From Thiobacillus denitrificans DSM 12475 (GTDB lineage Bacteria; Pseudomonadota; Gammaproteobacteria; Burkholderiales; Thiobacillaceae), in NCBI RefSeq assembly GCF_000376425.1, contig NZ_AQWL01000004.1:62001-126000 (forward strand): 64,000 nt of DNA. Direction: 5' to 3'. Positions 1 through 10,630 of this stretch are shown piece after piece. The position numbers and the translations under genes are program-made. The notes beneath the pieces were generated by a model that was given only the letters and a program-made list of their open reading frames with translations, did not search any database and was not told the DNA's origin. The number at the start of each line of letters is the position of its first letter. The stretch's first letter is position 1.

Positions 1-1
1 C

Positions 2-247
2 GCAGGAGTGTCGACCTGGCAAGGGCGCGAACGCTGCAACGATTTTTCCATCGGGATCGAACTCGAAGGCACGGACGAGCAGCCTTTCACCGAGGCCCAG
101 TACACCGCCCTGGCTCCGCTGGTGCGCTTGCTGAAACAGGCCTATCCCATCCAGGCCGTGGTGGGGCACAGCGACATCGCTGCGGGCCGCAAGACCGATC
201 CGGGCCCCCATTTCGACTGGCAACGCCTGCATGCGCAAACCGCTTGA
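2..247 (+). CDS. ampD: AmpD 1,6-anhydro-MurNAc-L-Ala amidase, C-terminal part (5' end outside window)
   Basis: This is the carboxy-terminal ~81 residues of the cytoplasmic zinc amidase that cleaves the lactyl-peptide bond of anhydro-muropeptides during peptidoglycan recycling. The visible part has the family signature NDFSIGIELEGTD, the histidine segment VVGHSDIAAGRKTDPGP, which carries the last zinc-binding His and catalytic residues, and the closing FDW. The reading frame is already open at base 2, and the GTG at position 8 is internal, so the gene begins upstream. It overlaps the next gene by 17 bp. nagZ, another peptidoglycan-recycling gene, lies at 17.7 kb in the same window but is not linked. 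Confidence 0.93.
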   Translation, partial: AGVSTWQGRERCNDFSIGIELEGTDEQPFTEAQYTALAPLVRLLKQAYPIQAVVGHSDIAAGRKTDPGPHFDWQRLHAQTA

Positions 248-1820
248 ATCGCTCCGCCTTGCCGGCGCCGTGCTGGCCGCGCTGCTGGCGCTTGCCGGCT
301 GCGCGCCCACGCTCAGGATGAGCGCCGAGCGCCCGCCTTCGCAGGCCGTCTCAAACCAGGCCGACAGCCCATTGAAAGCATATCTGTCGGCACAGATCCC
401 GGCCGGCGAATCGGGCTTTCATCTGCTGCAGGAAGGCCGTGCGGCGCTGGCCGCCAGGCTGGCGCTGGCGCAGCGCGCGACCCGCACGCTCGACGTCCAG
501 TATTACCTTTTCCACAACGACGCCACCGGCAAGCTGGTCGCCGCGGCCTTGCTGGCCGCCGCCGAGCGCGGCGTGCGCGTGCGCGTGCTGGTCGACGACA
601 TCGACACCGCCGACAAGGAACTCCGGCTCGCCACGCTGAACGCCCATCCCAACATCCAGGTGCGGCTGTTCAACCCCTTCCACACCCGCAGCACCAATCT
701 TTTCGTCAAGGGCTGGCAGGCGTTGCGCGAAAGCGTCCGCCTCAACCGCCGCATGCACAACAAGGTCTTCATCGCCGACAACCAGCTCGGCATCACCGGC
801 GGGCGCAATATCGGCGACGAGTATTTCGATGCCCACCATGACCTGGCCTTCGTCGATCTCGACGTCATTGCGGCGGGCGCCATCGTCGACAGCCTGTCGC
901 GATCGTTCGATCAATACTGGAACAGCGATGCGGCGGTACCCGCCGCCGCCCTGCCAGTCAATGCCAGCGACATCCGGCTGCAGCGCACCGTCCGATTCTT
1001 GCAGCAGTACCGCGCGCAGCAGATCGACAGCGACTATGGCCGCGCGCTGACTGCGGCCGATCCACTCCCCAAACTGCTGACAGGCAAAGCCCCCTGGCAC
1101 ATCGCACGCGCGGATCTCATCGTCGATCCGCCGGGAAAGGTGCTCAGGCGCAGCAAATCGCCGTCCAGGCTGCTGATCGGCCAGCTTGCAGGGCTTTGGG
1201 TCGACCCCACCCGGCGTGCCCTCATCGTGTCGCCCTATTTCGTGCCCAGCGCCTACGGCATGGCTTACTTCGAGTACTGGCGCAGCCAGGGCGTGCAGAT
1301 CGACGTGCTGACCAACGCCTATGCCGCCAGCGACGTGCCGGTGGTGCACGCCGGCTATGCCAATTACCGCATCCCGCTGCTGCAAGCGGGCGTCAATCTC
1401 CACGAACTGAAACCGGTCGCCGAACCCACCGGCGGCCGCCTGCGCGACCTCGGCAGCGGCTCCTCGCGCGCCAGCCTGCACGCCAAGACCTTCGTCTTCG
1501 ACGACGAGCACGTCTTCATCGGCAGTTTCAATCTCGATCCGCGCTCGGCATTGCTCAATACTGAAATGGGACTGGTCATCCACTCCACCGAACTGGCCCG
1601 CCAGGTCACCGTCATCGTCGAAGACGCGATGCGTCCCGAACGCAGCTACCAGCCTCGGCTCGTCGTCGAAAAAACCGAAAAAGGCGTCGCGAAACGCCTG
1701 CAATGGCGCGATATCCACCAGGGTTCCGAGCGCATTTTCGATCTCGAACCCGAAACCACCCCGATCCAGCGCGGCCTGTTGCGTGTGCTGCAGGCACTGC
1801 CGATCGAGGAACATCTCTGA
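231..1820 (+). CDS. Phospholipase D family lipoprotein, cardiolipin synthase C-like
   Basis: The product has 529 residues and a lipoprotein signal ending in LALAGC, so Cys24 would be lipidated and the protein membrane-attached outside the cytoplasm. Two PLD phosphatidyltransferase (HKD) motifs are present. The first, around residue 176, reads [18 protein letters not shown], and the second, around 417, reads [18 protein letters not shown]. This two-HKD arrangement fits the ClsC/YmdC group, which makes cardiolipin from two phospholipids. Hydrolytic or other PLD activity cannot be excluded. The ATG lies inside the end of ampD, suggesting translational coupling. Confidence 0.85.
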   Translation: MRKPLESLRLAGAVLAALLALAGCAPTLRMSAERPPSQAVSNQADSPLKAYLSAQIPAGESGFHLLQEGRAALAARLALAQRATRTLDVQYYLFHNDATGKLVAAALLAAAERGVRVRVLVDDIDTADKELRLATLNAHPNIQVRLFNPFHTRSTNLFVKGWQALRESVRLNRRMHNKVFIADNQLGITGGRNIGDEYFDAHHDLAFVDLDVIAAGAIVDSLSRSFDQYWNSDAAVPAAALPVNASDIRLQRTVRFLQQYRAQQIDSDYGRALTAADPLPKLLTGKAPWHIARADLIVDPPGKVLRRSKSPSRLLIGQLAGLWVDPTRRALIVSPYFVPSAYGMAYFEYWRSQGVQIDVLTNAYAASDVPVVHAGYANYRIPLLQAGVNLHELKPVAEPTGGRLRDLGSGSSRASLHAKTFVFDDEHVFIGSFNLDPRSALLNTEMGLVIHSTELARQVTVIVEDAMRPERSYQPRLVVEKTEKGVAKRLQWRDIHQGSERIFDLEPETTPIQRGLLRVLQALPIEEHL

Positions 1821-1861
1821 ACACGGTAAAATCCCGTTTGATTGTTTCCAGGATTCCGGCC

Positions 1862-3058
1862 ATGCGCCTCGGCACCCCCCTCTCTCCTTCCGCCACCCGC
1901 GTCATGCTGCTGGGTGCGGGCGAACTCGGCAAGGAAGTCGCCATCGCCCTGCAACGCCTCGGCGTCGAAGTCATCGCGGTGGATCGCTACGCCGACGCCC
2001 CCGGCCATCAGGTGGCGCACCGCGCGCACGTGATCGACATGAGCGACGGCGCGGCCCTGCGCGCGCTGATCGAAGCGGAGAAGCCGCAGCTGGTGGTGCC
2101 GGAGATCGAGGCCATCGCCACCGAAACCCTGCTGGAAATCGAGGCCGCCGGACTGGCAGAGGTCATCCCCACCGCACGCGCCGCCAACCTCACCATGAAC
2201 CGCGAAGGCATCCGCCGGCTGGTGGCGGAAACGCTGGGCCTGCCGACATCGCCCTACGTGTTCGCCGACAGCCTGGCTGCGATGTCGGCTGCAGCCAGCC
2301 AGTTGGGCTACCCGGTGATCATCAAGCCGGTGATGTCATCATCCGGCAAGGGACAATCGTGGGTGGACGACGCCAGCCAGCTGGCGGCTGCATGGAACGC
2401 GGCTGCCAGCGGTGGGCGGGTGGACAAGGGACGCGTCATCGTCGAGGGGGTGATCGATTTCGATTACGAAATCACGCTGCTGACCGTGCGCGCGCTCGGT
2501 GCCGCGGGCACGGTCGAGACGCATTTCTGCGAGCCTGTCGGTCACCTGCAGGTGAAGGGCGATTACGTCGAATCATGGCAGCCGCAGGCGATGTCCGCCG
2601 CGGCACAGGTGCGCGCGCAGGAAATCGCCGCCGCCGTCACCGCCAATCTCGGCGGGCGCGGGGTTTTCGGCGTGGAATTGTTCGTCAAGGGCGACACGGT
2701 GTGGTTCTCCGAAGTCAGCCCGCGCCCCCACGACACCGGCATGGTGACGATGGCGACACAGCGGCAGAACGAGTTCGAGCTGCATGCGCGCGCCATCCTC
2801 GGCCTGCCGGTCGATACGAGCCTGCGCGAACCCGGCGCCTCGGCGGTGATCTACGGCGGCATGGACGCGACCGGCATCGCCTTCGACGGCGTGGCCGATG
2901 CCATGCGCACACCCGGCGTCGATCTGCGGCTGTTCGGCAAACCGCAGGCCTTCGTCAACCGCCGCATGGGGGTGGCGCTCGCCGCCGCTGGCGACACGAA
3001 CGAGGCCCGCCTGCATGCCAGGGCGGCGGCGGCGGCGGTCAAGCCGGTGAAGGACTGA
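1862..3058 (+). CDS. purT: Formate-dependent phosphoribosylglycinamide formyltransferase
   Basis: PurT uses ATP and formate to formylate GAR in purine synthesis, independently of folate. The 398-aa product matches the usual ~392-aa length. It begins with a Rossmann-like stretch ([19 protein letters not shown]) followed by an ATP-grasp domain ([12 protein letters not shown], then [15 protein letters not shown], then the metal-binding [15 protein letters not shown]). I chose the ATG at 1862 because the frame upstream runs back inside the PLD gene, and homologues begin at about this point. The globin gene follows after 3 bp. Confidence 0.95.
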   Translation: MRLGTPLSPSATRVMLLGAGELGKEVAIALQRLGVEVIAVDRYADAPGHQVAHRAHVIDMSDGAALRALIEAEKPQLVVPEIEAIATETLLEIEAAGLAEVIPTARAANLTMNREGIRRLVAETLGLPTSPYVFADSLAAMSAAASQLGYPVIIKPVMSSSGKGQSWVDDASQLAAAWNAAASGGRVDKGRVIVEGVIDFDYEITLLTVRALGAAGTVETHFCEPVGHLQVKGDYVESWQPQAMSAAAQVRAQEIAAAVTANLGGRGVFGVELFVKGDTVWFSEVSPRPHDTGMVTMATQRQNEFELHARAILGLPVDTSLREPGASAVIYGGMDATGIAFDGVADAMRTPGVDLRLFGKPQAFVNRRMGVALAAAGDTNEARLHARAAAAAVKPVKD

Positions 3059-3061
3059 GCG

Positions 3062-3442
3062 ATGCAAACCCATTACGAACGCCTCGGCGGCGGCGAAACG
3101 ATCCGCAAGCTGGTAGACCGCTTTTACGACCTGATGGACGAAGATCCGGATTATTACGGCATCCGCAAGCTGCATCCGGCAGACCTCACCGAGTCGCGCA
3201 ACAAGCTCGCCTGGTTTCTCTCCGGCTGGACCGGCGGACCGCCGGAATACACCGACCGCTTCGGCCATCCATTTTTGCGCCGCCGCCATCTACCCTTCGT
3301 CATCGGCGAAGCCGAGCGCGACCAGTGGATGGGCTGCATGATGCGTGCGATGCAGGACGTGGGGGTGGATGCCGCGATGCAGCAGGAAATGACGGCGGCA
3401 TTCTTCAAGACCGCCGATTTCATGCGCAACCAGCCGGAATGA
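3062..3442 (+). CDS. Group II truncated haemoglobin
   Basis: This 126-aa cytosolic 2-on-2 globin should bind haem and react with oxygen, NO or peroxide. Group II traits are visible: the B10 tyrosine in FYDLM (about residue 22), the proximal-His region RRRHLPFVI (about residue 80), and the group-defining tryptophan at G8 in DQWMGCMM (about residue 90). The length is normal for the family. It starts 3 bp after purT and ends 7 bp before the next gene, so it is probably co-transcribed. Nothing nearby identifies its partner. Confidence 0.9.
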   Translation: MQTHYERLGGGETIRKLVDRFYDLMDEDPDYYGIRKLHPADLTESRNKLAWFLSGWTGGPPEYTDRFGHPFLRRRHLPFVIGEAERDQWMGCMMRAMQDVGVDAAMQQEMTAAFFKTADFMRNQPE

Positions 3443-3449
3443 TCCCGCC

Positions 3450-4706
3450 ATGAAGCGTTTGATTGGCTGGAGCGCGCTGCTCGCCGTGCTGGCCGCGCTC
3501 ACCGCGCTGCCCTGGCTGATGCTGGACGACGCACCGGCGATCGAGCCGCCCGCCGAGTTTCGCCGCACCGATCTGGCCTGGGTCAAAACGCTATTCCAGA
3601 AACATGACCCGCGCCGCCAGACGCCCGACGTGGTTCAGAGCATCCGGCTCGACGAGGCTGAACTCAACCGTCTGCTGAACTATGCCGTCGAACTGCACCG
3701 CGTCAGCGGCATGGCCGCCGAACTCACCCCCGGCATGGCCACGCTTTCCGCCACCCTCGCCGTACCGCCCAACCCGTTTGGCCGCTACCTCAATCTCACC
3801 GCGGAAATAGCCGAGGTGCCTGGCGGCATCCGGATCCAGGGCCTGCAACTGGGCAGTCTGCCGCTGCCCGGCATACTCGCCGACTGGATGGCGCGTCAGG
3901 CGCATCGCTGGTTGCGCCGCGACAAGACCTACGCCACGCTGGCCGATGCGTTCTCCCAGATCAATTTCGATGAAAACCAGGCCACCCTGGATTACCGCTG
4001 GCATCCCGAGTTGCTGACCCAACTGGAACGCAAAAGTGCGAAATTGCTGATCGCCCCCGAGGACCAGGCACGCATGCTGGCTTATGCCGAACAGCTGGAC
4101 GCCCTGCTCAAGCGCCACCCGCACGGCAGCACCGTACCGCTGGTGCGGATCACCGGCCCCCTGTTTACGCACGCCCTGCAAACCGGCGGCGACGCGCGCG
4201 AGGAAAATCGTGCCGCGCTCACCGCTCTGGCGGCCTACCTGGCCGGGATCAGCCTGCCCAGGCTGCTGGAAGGCGACAGCCGCTCGATCCGCCGGGCGCC
4301 GCCCGTACTGCTGTCACTGCATGGAAGGCGTGACTTTGCCGAGCACTTCATGATTTCCGCCGCGTTGTCGGTCAATGGCGGCAGCCGTCTGGCCAACGCC
4401 ATCGGCCTGATCAAGGAAGAAGAAGATGCGGGCAGGGGTTCCGGCTTCAGCTTCACCGACCTTGCCGCCAACCGCGCCGGCGTTCGGCTGGGTGAACGCG
4501 CCACCGGCGCTGCCGCGGCACGGGTGCGCCAGCATCTGGCCCTTGCCCGCAACGATGCCGATCTGCTGCCGGATTTCCGCGACCTGCCGGAATTCATGCC
4601 GCAGGCCGAATTCGACCGCCGCTTCGGCCCCATCGGCAGCGCCCGCTACCAGCGCGTCATTGCCCGCATCGATACCCGCCTGGCCGCACACCCGCTCGCA
4701 CAATAA
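3450..4706 (+). CDS. Uncharacterised membrane-anchored protein
   Basis: I do not recognise this 418-aa protein. It has one hydrophobic segment at residues 4-26 after a short basic start (MKRLIGW), so it is likely an inner-membrane anchor or uncleaved signal with the rest in the periplasm. The remainder is mostly soluble and shows no catalytic motif. It follows the globin gene after 7 bp and is probably the last gene of the purT-globin transcript, since a separate promoter precedes typA. The start is supported by the signal-like N-terminus. Confidence 0.75.
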   Translation: MKRLIGWSALLAVLAALTALPWLMLDDAPAIEPPAEFRRTDLAWVKTLFQKHDPRRQTPDVVQSIRLDEAELNRLLNYAVELHRVSGMAAELTPGMATLSATLAVPPNPFGRYLNLTAEIAEVPGGIRIQGLQLGSLPLPGILADWMARQAHRWLRRDKTYATLADAFSQINFDENQATLDYRWHPELLTQLERKSAKLLIAPEDQARMLAYAEQLDALLKRHPHGSTVPLVRITGPLFTHALQTGGDAREENRAALTALAAYLAGISLPRLLEGDSRSIRRAPPVLLSLHGRRDFAEHFMISAALSVNGGSRLANAIGLIKEEEDAGRGSGFSFTDLAANRAGVRLGERATGAAAARVRQHLALARNDADLLPDFRDLPEFMPQAEFDRRFGPIGSARYQRVIARIDTRLAAHPLAQ

Positions 4707-4727
4707 CAATGAATTGTCAAACAACCA

Positions 4728-4736
4728 TGCTATAAT
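4728..4736 (+). promoter_or_regulatory. Extended -10 promoter for typA
   Basis: TGCTATAAT is a perfect extended -10 element (TGn plus TATAAT), 29 bp upstream of the typA ATG. No good -35 lies at 17 bp, as expected for extended -10 promoters. It sits in the only AT-rich stretch between the two genes. Confidence 0.6.
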
Positions 4737-4765
4737 GTTGGGCTTCCCGCAATCCGGCCCCCATC

Positions 4766-6598
<1,833 letters not shown>

Positions 6599-6601
6599 TG
6601 C

Positions 6602-6627
6602 AAAACCCGGCCAGCGCCGGGTTTTTT
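6602..6627 (+). terminator. Intrinsic terminator after typA
   Basis: A 10-bp stem (AAAACCCGGC / GCCGGGTTTT) with loop CAGC ends in a run of six T, starting 3 bp after the typA stop. Confidence 0.85.
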
Positions 6628-6653
6628 CATTGCGGCACGGGTAAAATTCGCGC

Positions 6654-7946
6654 ATGCATCCTGTCGAAATCGGCCTCTTCTCCGGCCTCGCCGTCCTCGT
6701 TTTCCTGACTGTTCTCCTGCTGCTGCGCCTGCGTGCGCTGCAGCGTGAGCAAGCCAGGCTGCCCGCGCTGCTGGTGCAGGATATGGAGGCCCGTCACCGC
6801 GCAGTGCTGACCGACCTGCATGCGGGCCTGTCGCAGCAATCGGACCGCATGCAAACCCAGCTGGCGGCTTTGCAGATCGCGCAGGCCGAGCGGCTGGCCG
6901 AGACGCGTGAAACCGTCACCGGCCAGTTCGGCCAGTTCCAGACTGCGATGCTGGAAAAGCTCATCGAACAGGGACGTGCCGAGCAGAGCCTGCTGCAAGG
7001 CACACTGAAGCATATGAGCGCGCAGTTCAACGAACGCGCGCAGCAGCTGTCGCAGACGGTCGATGGCCGCCTGAATGAAATCTCCGGCAAGGTAGCCGAG
7101 CGGCTCGACGAGGGCTTCAAGAAAACCAATGAGACGTTTACTTCGGTGATGTCGCGCCTGGCGGTGATCGACGAAGCCCAGAAGAAAATCGAAGGACTCG
7201 CCTCCAACGTCGTGTCGCTGCAGGAAATCCTCGGCGACAAGCGCTCGCGCGGCGCTTTCGGCGAAGTACAGCTGGAGGCGCTGGTGCGGAACAGCCTGCC
7301 ACCCGACGCCTATGTCTTCCAGCACACCCTGAGAAGCGGCACACGCGCCGACTGCGTGCTGATCCTGCCAGAACCCACCGGCACTGTCTGCGTCGACGCC
7401 AAGTTTCCGCTGGAAAACTACAGCCGCATGTTCGACGACACGCTGCCGCCGGCCGAGCGCGAGGCGGCGCGGCGGCAGTTCAAGGCCGACGTCAAAAAGC
7501 ACGTCGACGACATCGCCGCCAAATACATCGTCGAAGGCGAAACCTCCGACGGCGCCGTGATGTTCCTGCCGGCCGAAGCGGTGTTCGCCGAAATCCACGC
7601 CTACCACGCGGATCTGGTCGAGCATGCACAGAAAAAGCGGGTGTGGCTCACTTCGCCGACCACGCTGATGGCGGTACTGAATACCGCACGCGCAGTAATC
7701 CGCGATTCGGAAACGCGGCGCATGGCGCACGTGATCAAGGACGAGCTCTCCAAGCTGGCGAAAGATTTCGCGCGCTTCGACGAGCGCATGAAAAAGCTCG
7801 CCAGCCACATCGAGCAGGCCAACAAGGATGTGAGCGAAGTGCGCATTTCCAGCGACAAGATCAGCCGCCGCTTCCTGCAGATCGAACGGGTCGAACTCGA
7901 ACATCCGGACGCAGGCGCCGCGCGCCTGCTCGACGCGGACGAATGA
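6654..7946 (+). CDS. rmuC: RmuC-family DNA recombination protein
   Basis: RmuC proteins limit inversion at short inverted repeats and are thought to act as nucleases on DNA structures. The 430-aa product has an N-terminal membrane segment (residues ~6-25), a long Gln/Glu-rich coiled coil (~30-190) and then the RmuC domain with conserved VCVDAKFPLENY and VMFLPAEAVFAEI. This layout is typical. Its stop overlaps the next start in ATGA, so rmuC, mtfA and the aminotransferase probably form one operon. Confidence 0.93.
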   Translation: MHPVEIGLFSGLAVLVFLTVLLLLRLRALQREQARLPALLVQDMEARHRAVLTDLHAGLSQQSDRMQTQLAALQIAQAERLAETRETVTGQFGQFQTAMLEKLIEQGRAEQSLLQGTLKHMSAQFNERAQQLSQTVDGRLNEISGKVAERLDEGFKKTNETFTSVMSRLAVIDEAQKKIEGLASNVVSLQEILGDKRSRGAFGEVQLEALVRNSLPPDAYVFQHTLRSGTRADCVLILPEPTGTVCVDAKFPLENYSRMFDDTLPPAEREAARRQFKADVKKHVDDIAAKYIVEGETSDGAVMFLPAEAVFAEIHAYHADLVEHAQKKRVWLTSPTTLMAVLNTARAVIRDSETRRMAHVIKDELSKLAKDFARFDERMKKLASHIEQANKDVSEVRISSDKISRRFLQIERVELEHPDAGAARLLDADE

Positions 7947-8716
7947 GCTGGTTTTCCGACTGGCGCCGCAACCGCGTTCTCCGGCGCCACCTCGTTCCAC
8001 TCGCCGCGTTCCGGGCCGCAGTCGAACGCCTTCCGATCCTGCGGGGACTGACGTCCGGCGAACTGGCGCACCTGCACGAAATCACCAGCCTGTTCATCCA
8101 CGACAAGACCTTCTCCGCTGCCGGTGGCGCCGAAGTCGACGATGCCATGCAGCTGATCATCGCCGTCCAGGCCTGCTTGCTGACCCTCAATCTCGACGAA
8201 AACAGCTACCGGGGCTGGAACGAAATCATCCTCTACCCCGACGAATTCCTGCGTCCGCGAGTGGAGATGGACGAGGCCGGCGTCGTCCACCATACACGCG
8301 ACATCCTTGCCGGCGAGTCCTGGCACGGTGGCCCGCTGGTGCTGTCGCTCGCCGACGCCGAAGCCAGCGGCCTGGCCGACGGCTCCAACGTCGTGCTGCA
8401 CGAATTCGCGCACAAGCTCGACATGCTGAATGGCGACGCCAATGGCTTCCCGCCGCTGCATCGCGGCATGGATTCCGCCAGCTGGGCACGCGACTTCAGT
8501 GCGGCCTATGCCGATCTGTGCACGCGCGTCGATGGCGGCGAAGACACCGCGATTGATCCCTACGCCACCGCCAACCCCGCCGAGTTTTTTGCCGTGTTGA
8601 GCGAAGTGTTTTTTGAAACGCCGCACGTGCTCGATGCGGAATACCCGGCGATTTATCGGCAACTGCAGCAGTTTTATCGCCAGCACCCCTTGCGCCGGGC
8701 GGAAAGCCAGACATGA
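7943..8716 (+). CDS. mtfA: MtfA-type zinc metallopeptidase (family M90)
   Basis: The 257-aa product matches MtfA, a cytosolic zinc aminopeptidase known in E. coli for binding the Mlc repressor and so affecting the glucose PTS. The zinc motif HEFAH (about residues 153-157, in LHEFAHKLDMLNG) is intact. The conserved WNEIILYPDEF, the GESWHGGPLVLS strand and FAVLSEVFFETP, which holds the third-ligand glutamate region, are also present. The ATG overlaps the rmuC stop, and the gene's own stop overlaps the aminotransferase start. Whether an Mlc partner exists here is unknown. Confidence 0.9.
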   Translation: MSWFSDWRRNRVLRRHLVPLAAFRAAVERLPILRGLTSGELAHLHEITSLFIHDKTFSAAGGAEVDDAMQLIIAVQACLLTLNLDENSYRGWNEIILYPDEFLRPRVEMDEAGVVHHTRDILAGESWHGGPLVLSLADAEASGLADGSNVVLHEFAHKLDMLNGDANGFPPLHRGMDSASWARDFSAAYADLCTRVDGGEDTAIDPYATANPAEFFAVLSEVFFETPHVLDAEYPAIYRQLQQFYRQHPLRRAESQT

Positions 8717-9882
8717 CCCCAAGCCATCCCAAAACCGCTGCACGCATGGACGGCATCGCGCCGTTCCACGTGATGGACATCCTGGCGCGGGCGCAGGCGC
8801 TGGAAGCCGCCGGACGCGACATCATCCATCTTGAAATCGGCGAGCCGGACTTCGCTACGCCCGAACCCGTCGTCGCGGCCGGCATCGCGGCGCTGCGCGC
8901 CGGACACACGCACTACACCGGCGCACTCGGCCTGCCCGTCCTGCGCGAAGCCATCGCCGGGTTTTATGCCGCTCGCTGGCAGGCTGCGGTCGATTCCGCG
9001 CGGATCGTGGTGACACCCGGCGCCTCGGGCGCCTTGCTGCTGACGCTGGGCCTGCTGGCCGGCCCCGGCGACGAAGTGCTGATGGCCGACCCGGGTTATC
9101 CCTGCAACCGCCATTTCGCCCGTTTTTGCGATGCCCGCGCAATCGCCGTTCCGGTCGATGCCGACAGCGGCTTTCAGCTTACCCTCGATTCCATCCAGCG
9201 CCATGCCACTCCCGCCACCCGCGCGGTGCTGATCGCCAGCCCGTCCAATCCCACCGGCACCGCCATTTCCCCCGACGAACTCGCACGCATCCGCGACTGG
9301 TGCCACATACAGGGCGTGGCCTTGATCGTCGATGAGATCTATCTGGCGCTCACTTACGACGGCAGCGAGCACAGCGCTGCACGCTGGAACGACGTATTCG
9401 TCATCAACAGTTTTTCCAAATATTTCTCGATGACGGGCTGGCGGCTCGGCTGGCTGGTCGCTCCTGCCTGGGCCATGCCGGCACTGGAACGGCTGGCGCA
9501 GAATCTGTTCCTGGCCGCCGCCACCCCGACACAGCATGCGGCACTGGCGGCATTCACGCCCGCAACCCTGGATGAACTCGAAACCCGCAAGGCCGAGTTG
9601 CGCACCCGCCGCGATTTTCTGCTGCCCGCCTTGCGCGAGCGCGGCTTCGATATTCCGGTAACGCCGCAGGGAGCGTTTTATCTGTATGCGGATTGCAGCC
9701 GCCTCACCTCGGACAGCTACGCATTCGCCAATCATTTGCTCGAACAGACGGGCATTGCCGCAACGCCTGGAGTCGATTTCGGTTCGCATCGCGCGACACG
9801 CCACATCCGGTTTGCCTACACCCAGCCTCTGCCGCGGCTGGCCGATGCCATGGCGCGGCTTGATCGTTTTTTGCAGGCATAA
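8713..9882 (+). CDS. PLP-dependent class I/II aminotransferase
   Basis: This 389-aa fold-type I aminotransferase has the AspC/AlaA-like signatures YTGALGLPVLREAIA, PSNPTGTA, VDEIYLALTYDG and SFSKYFSMTGWRLGW. Lys236 is the expected Schiff-base lysine for PLP, and a C-terminal arginine (RHIRFAYTQP) would bind the substrate carboxylate. The amino-acid substrate cannot be told from sequence. Alanine, aspartate or aromatic amino acids are all possible. It is the last gene of the rmuC-mtfA operon and ends at a terminator. Confidence 0.88.
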   Translation: MTPSHPKTAARMDGIAPFHVMDILARAQALEAAGRDIIHLEIGEPDFATPEPVVAAGIAALRAGHTHYTGALGLPVLREAIAGFYAARWQAAVDSARIVVTPGASGALLLTLGLLAGPGDEVLMADPGYPCNRHFARFCDARAIAVPVDADSGFQLTLDSIQRHATPATRAVLIASPSNPTGTAISPDELARIRDWCHIQGVALIVDEIYLALTYDGSEHSAARWNDVFVINSFSKYFSMTGWRLGWLVAPAWAMPALERLAQNLFLAAATPTQHAALAAFTPATLDELETRKAELRTRRDFLLPALRERGFDIPVTPQGAFYLYADCSRLTSDSYAFANHLLEQTGIAATPGVDFGSHRATRHIRFAYTQPLPRLADAMARLDRFLQA

Positions 9883-9906
9883 AAAAACCGGCCCGAAGGC
9901 CGGTTT
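9881..9906. terminator. Bidirectional terminator between convergent genes
   Basis: A 9-bp stem (AAACCGGCC / GGCCGGTTT) with a CGAA tetraloop has A-rich DNA on its left. On the minus strand the hairpin is followed by seven T in all, making it a strong terminator for the lipoprotein gene. On the plus strand the T run is short. Confidence 0.8.
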
Positions 9907-9924
9907 CGTGTTCCGTACCCGGAA

Positions 9925-10158
9925 TTACTGGGCGGGAGCAGGAGCGGGAGCAGCAGCATCAGCAGGAGCTTCGGCGGCAGGGGCTTCGGCGGCAGGCGCA
10001 GCAGCATCGGCAGCCGGGGCTTCAACGGCAGGAGCAGCAGCTTCCGGAGCCGGCGCTTCAGCAGCAGGCGCTTCGACAGGAGCAGCGGCTTCTTCTTTTT
10101 TACCACAAGCGGTCATGGAGACAGCCAGCAGGGCAGCCAGGAGGATGGAATATTTCAT
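9925..10158 (-). CDS. Small Ala/Pro/Glu-rich lipoprotein
   Basis: The 77-aa product begins with a clear lipoprotein signal (MKYSILLAALLAVSMTAC, Cys18 lipidated) followed by GKKEEA. About 50 residues are almost only Ala, Pro and Glu in AEAPAAEAPA-like units. It is expected to be an extended acidic tail anchored in a membrane. No enzymatic motif exists. Proteins of this look are common beside the cell envelope in betaproteobacteria but have no agreed function. It is transcribed alone, with ~175 bp of AT-richer leader upstream, and ends at the bidirectional terminator. Confidence 0.75.
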   Translation of the reverse strand: MKYSILLAALLAVSMTACGKKEEAAAPVEAPAAEAPAPEAAAPAVEAPAADAAAPAAEAPAAEAPADAAAPAPAPAQ

Positions 10159-10333
10159 TTAATTTCCCTTTACTTACAAATATAAAAACCCACACCAGAG
10201 ATCGGTCCGGGACTTGTGATCCAGCCGACGCGCGGAATTCTAGCAAAACGGTAATAGAAAACCACAATCTACTAAAAAATTGATTTAGCGCGTTCCGGAT
10301 GTTGCCAAATTGCAACAAAACGAGTTTGACACA

Positions 10334-10630
10334 TTATTTTCTGGGCGTTTCGATGAATTCTCCTGGCTGGGTGCCAGGACGCAATTTGCCTTGATAGGAA
10401 AAGCCGGTGCCATAGCGGCGGCGGCCATCCGGCGCAATGGTCAGTTCATTTTCGCTCCAGATCCAGACATGGCCGTCACGGGTGTCGAGGATAAACGCGC
10501 GCGCGCCGCCCTTGCCGCCCTCGGCACCTGCCAGCGGCAGCGCCTGATAGCGTTCATCCGCCAGTGCACCCGTTGACAGTGTCAGCAGCCCCAGCAATAC
10601 CCACCCTGTCCCCATCGCGCGTCCTTTCAT
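10334..10630 (-). CDS. Small secreted protein of unknown function
   Basis: The 98-aa product has a signal peptide (cleavage probably after GALA, near residue 24) and a ~74-aa mature domain with a DTRDGHVWIWSENEL strand pattern. I do not recognise it. The text resembles short periplasmic beta domains that describe a dispensable envelope role, but that is only an impression. The ATG overlaps the stop of the Hsp33-like gene in ATGA, so it is the last gene of the four-gene minus-strand operon starting at 13831. Confidence 0.65.
   Translation of the reverse strand: MKGRAMGTGWVLLGLLTLSTGALADERYQALPLAGAEGGKGGARAFILDTRDGHVWIWSENELTIAPDGRRRYGTGFSYQGKLRPGTQPGEFIETPRK

Noticed and set aside
1783-3453. 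A 556-codon plus-strand frame overlapping purT and the globin
   Set aside because: It is Arg/Gly/His-rich out-of-frame reading of two certain genes.
9950-10085. A tandem GCAGGAGC-like DNA repeat
   Set aside because: It is explained by the Ala/Pro-rich coding region of the small lipoprotein; not a CRISPR or satellite array.
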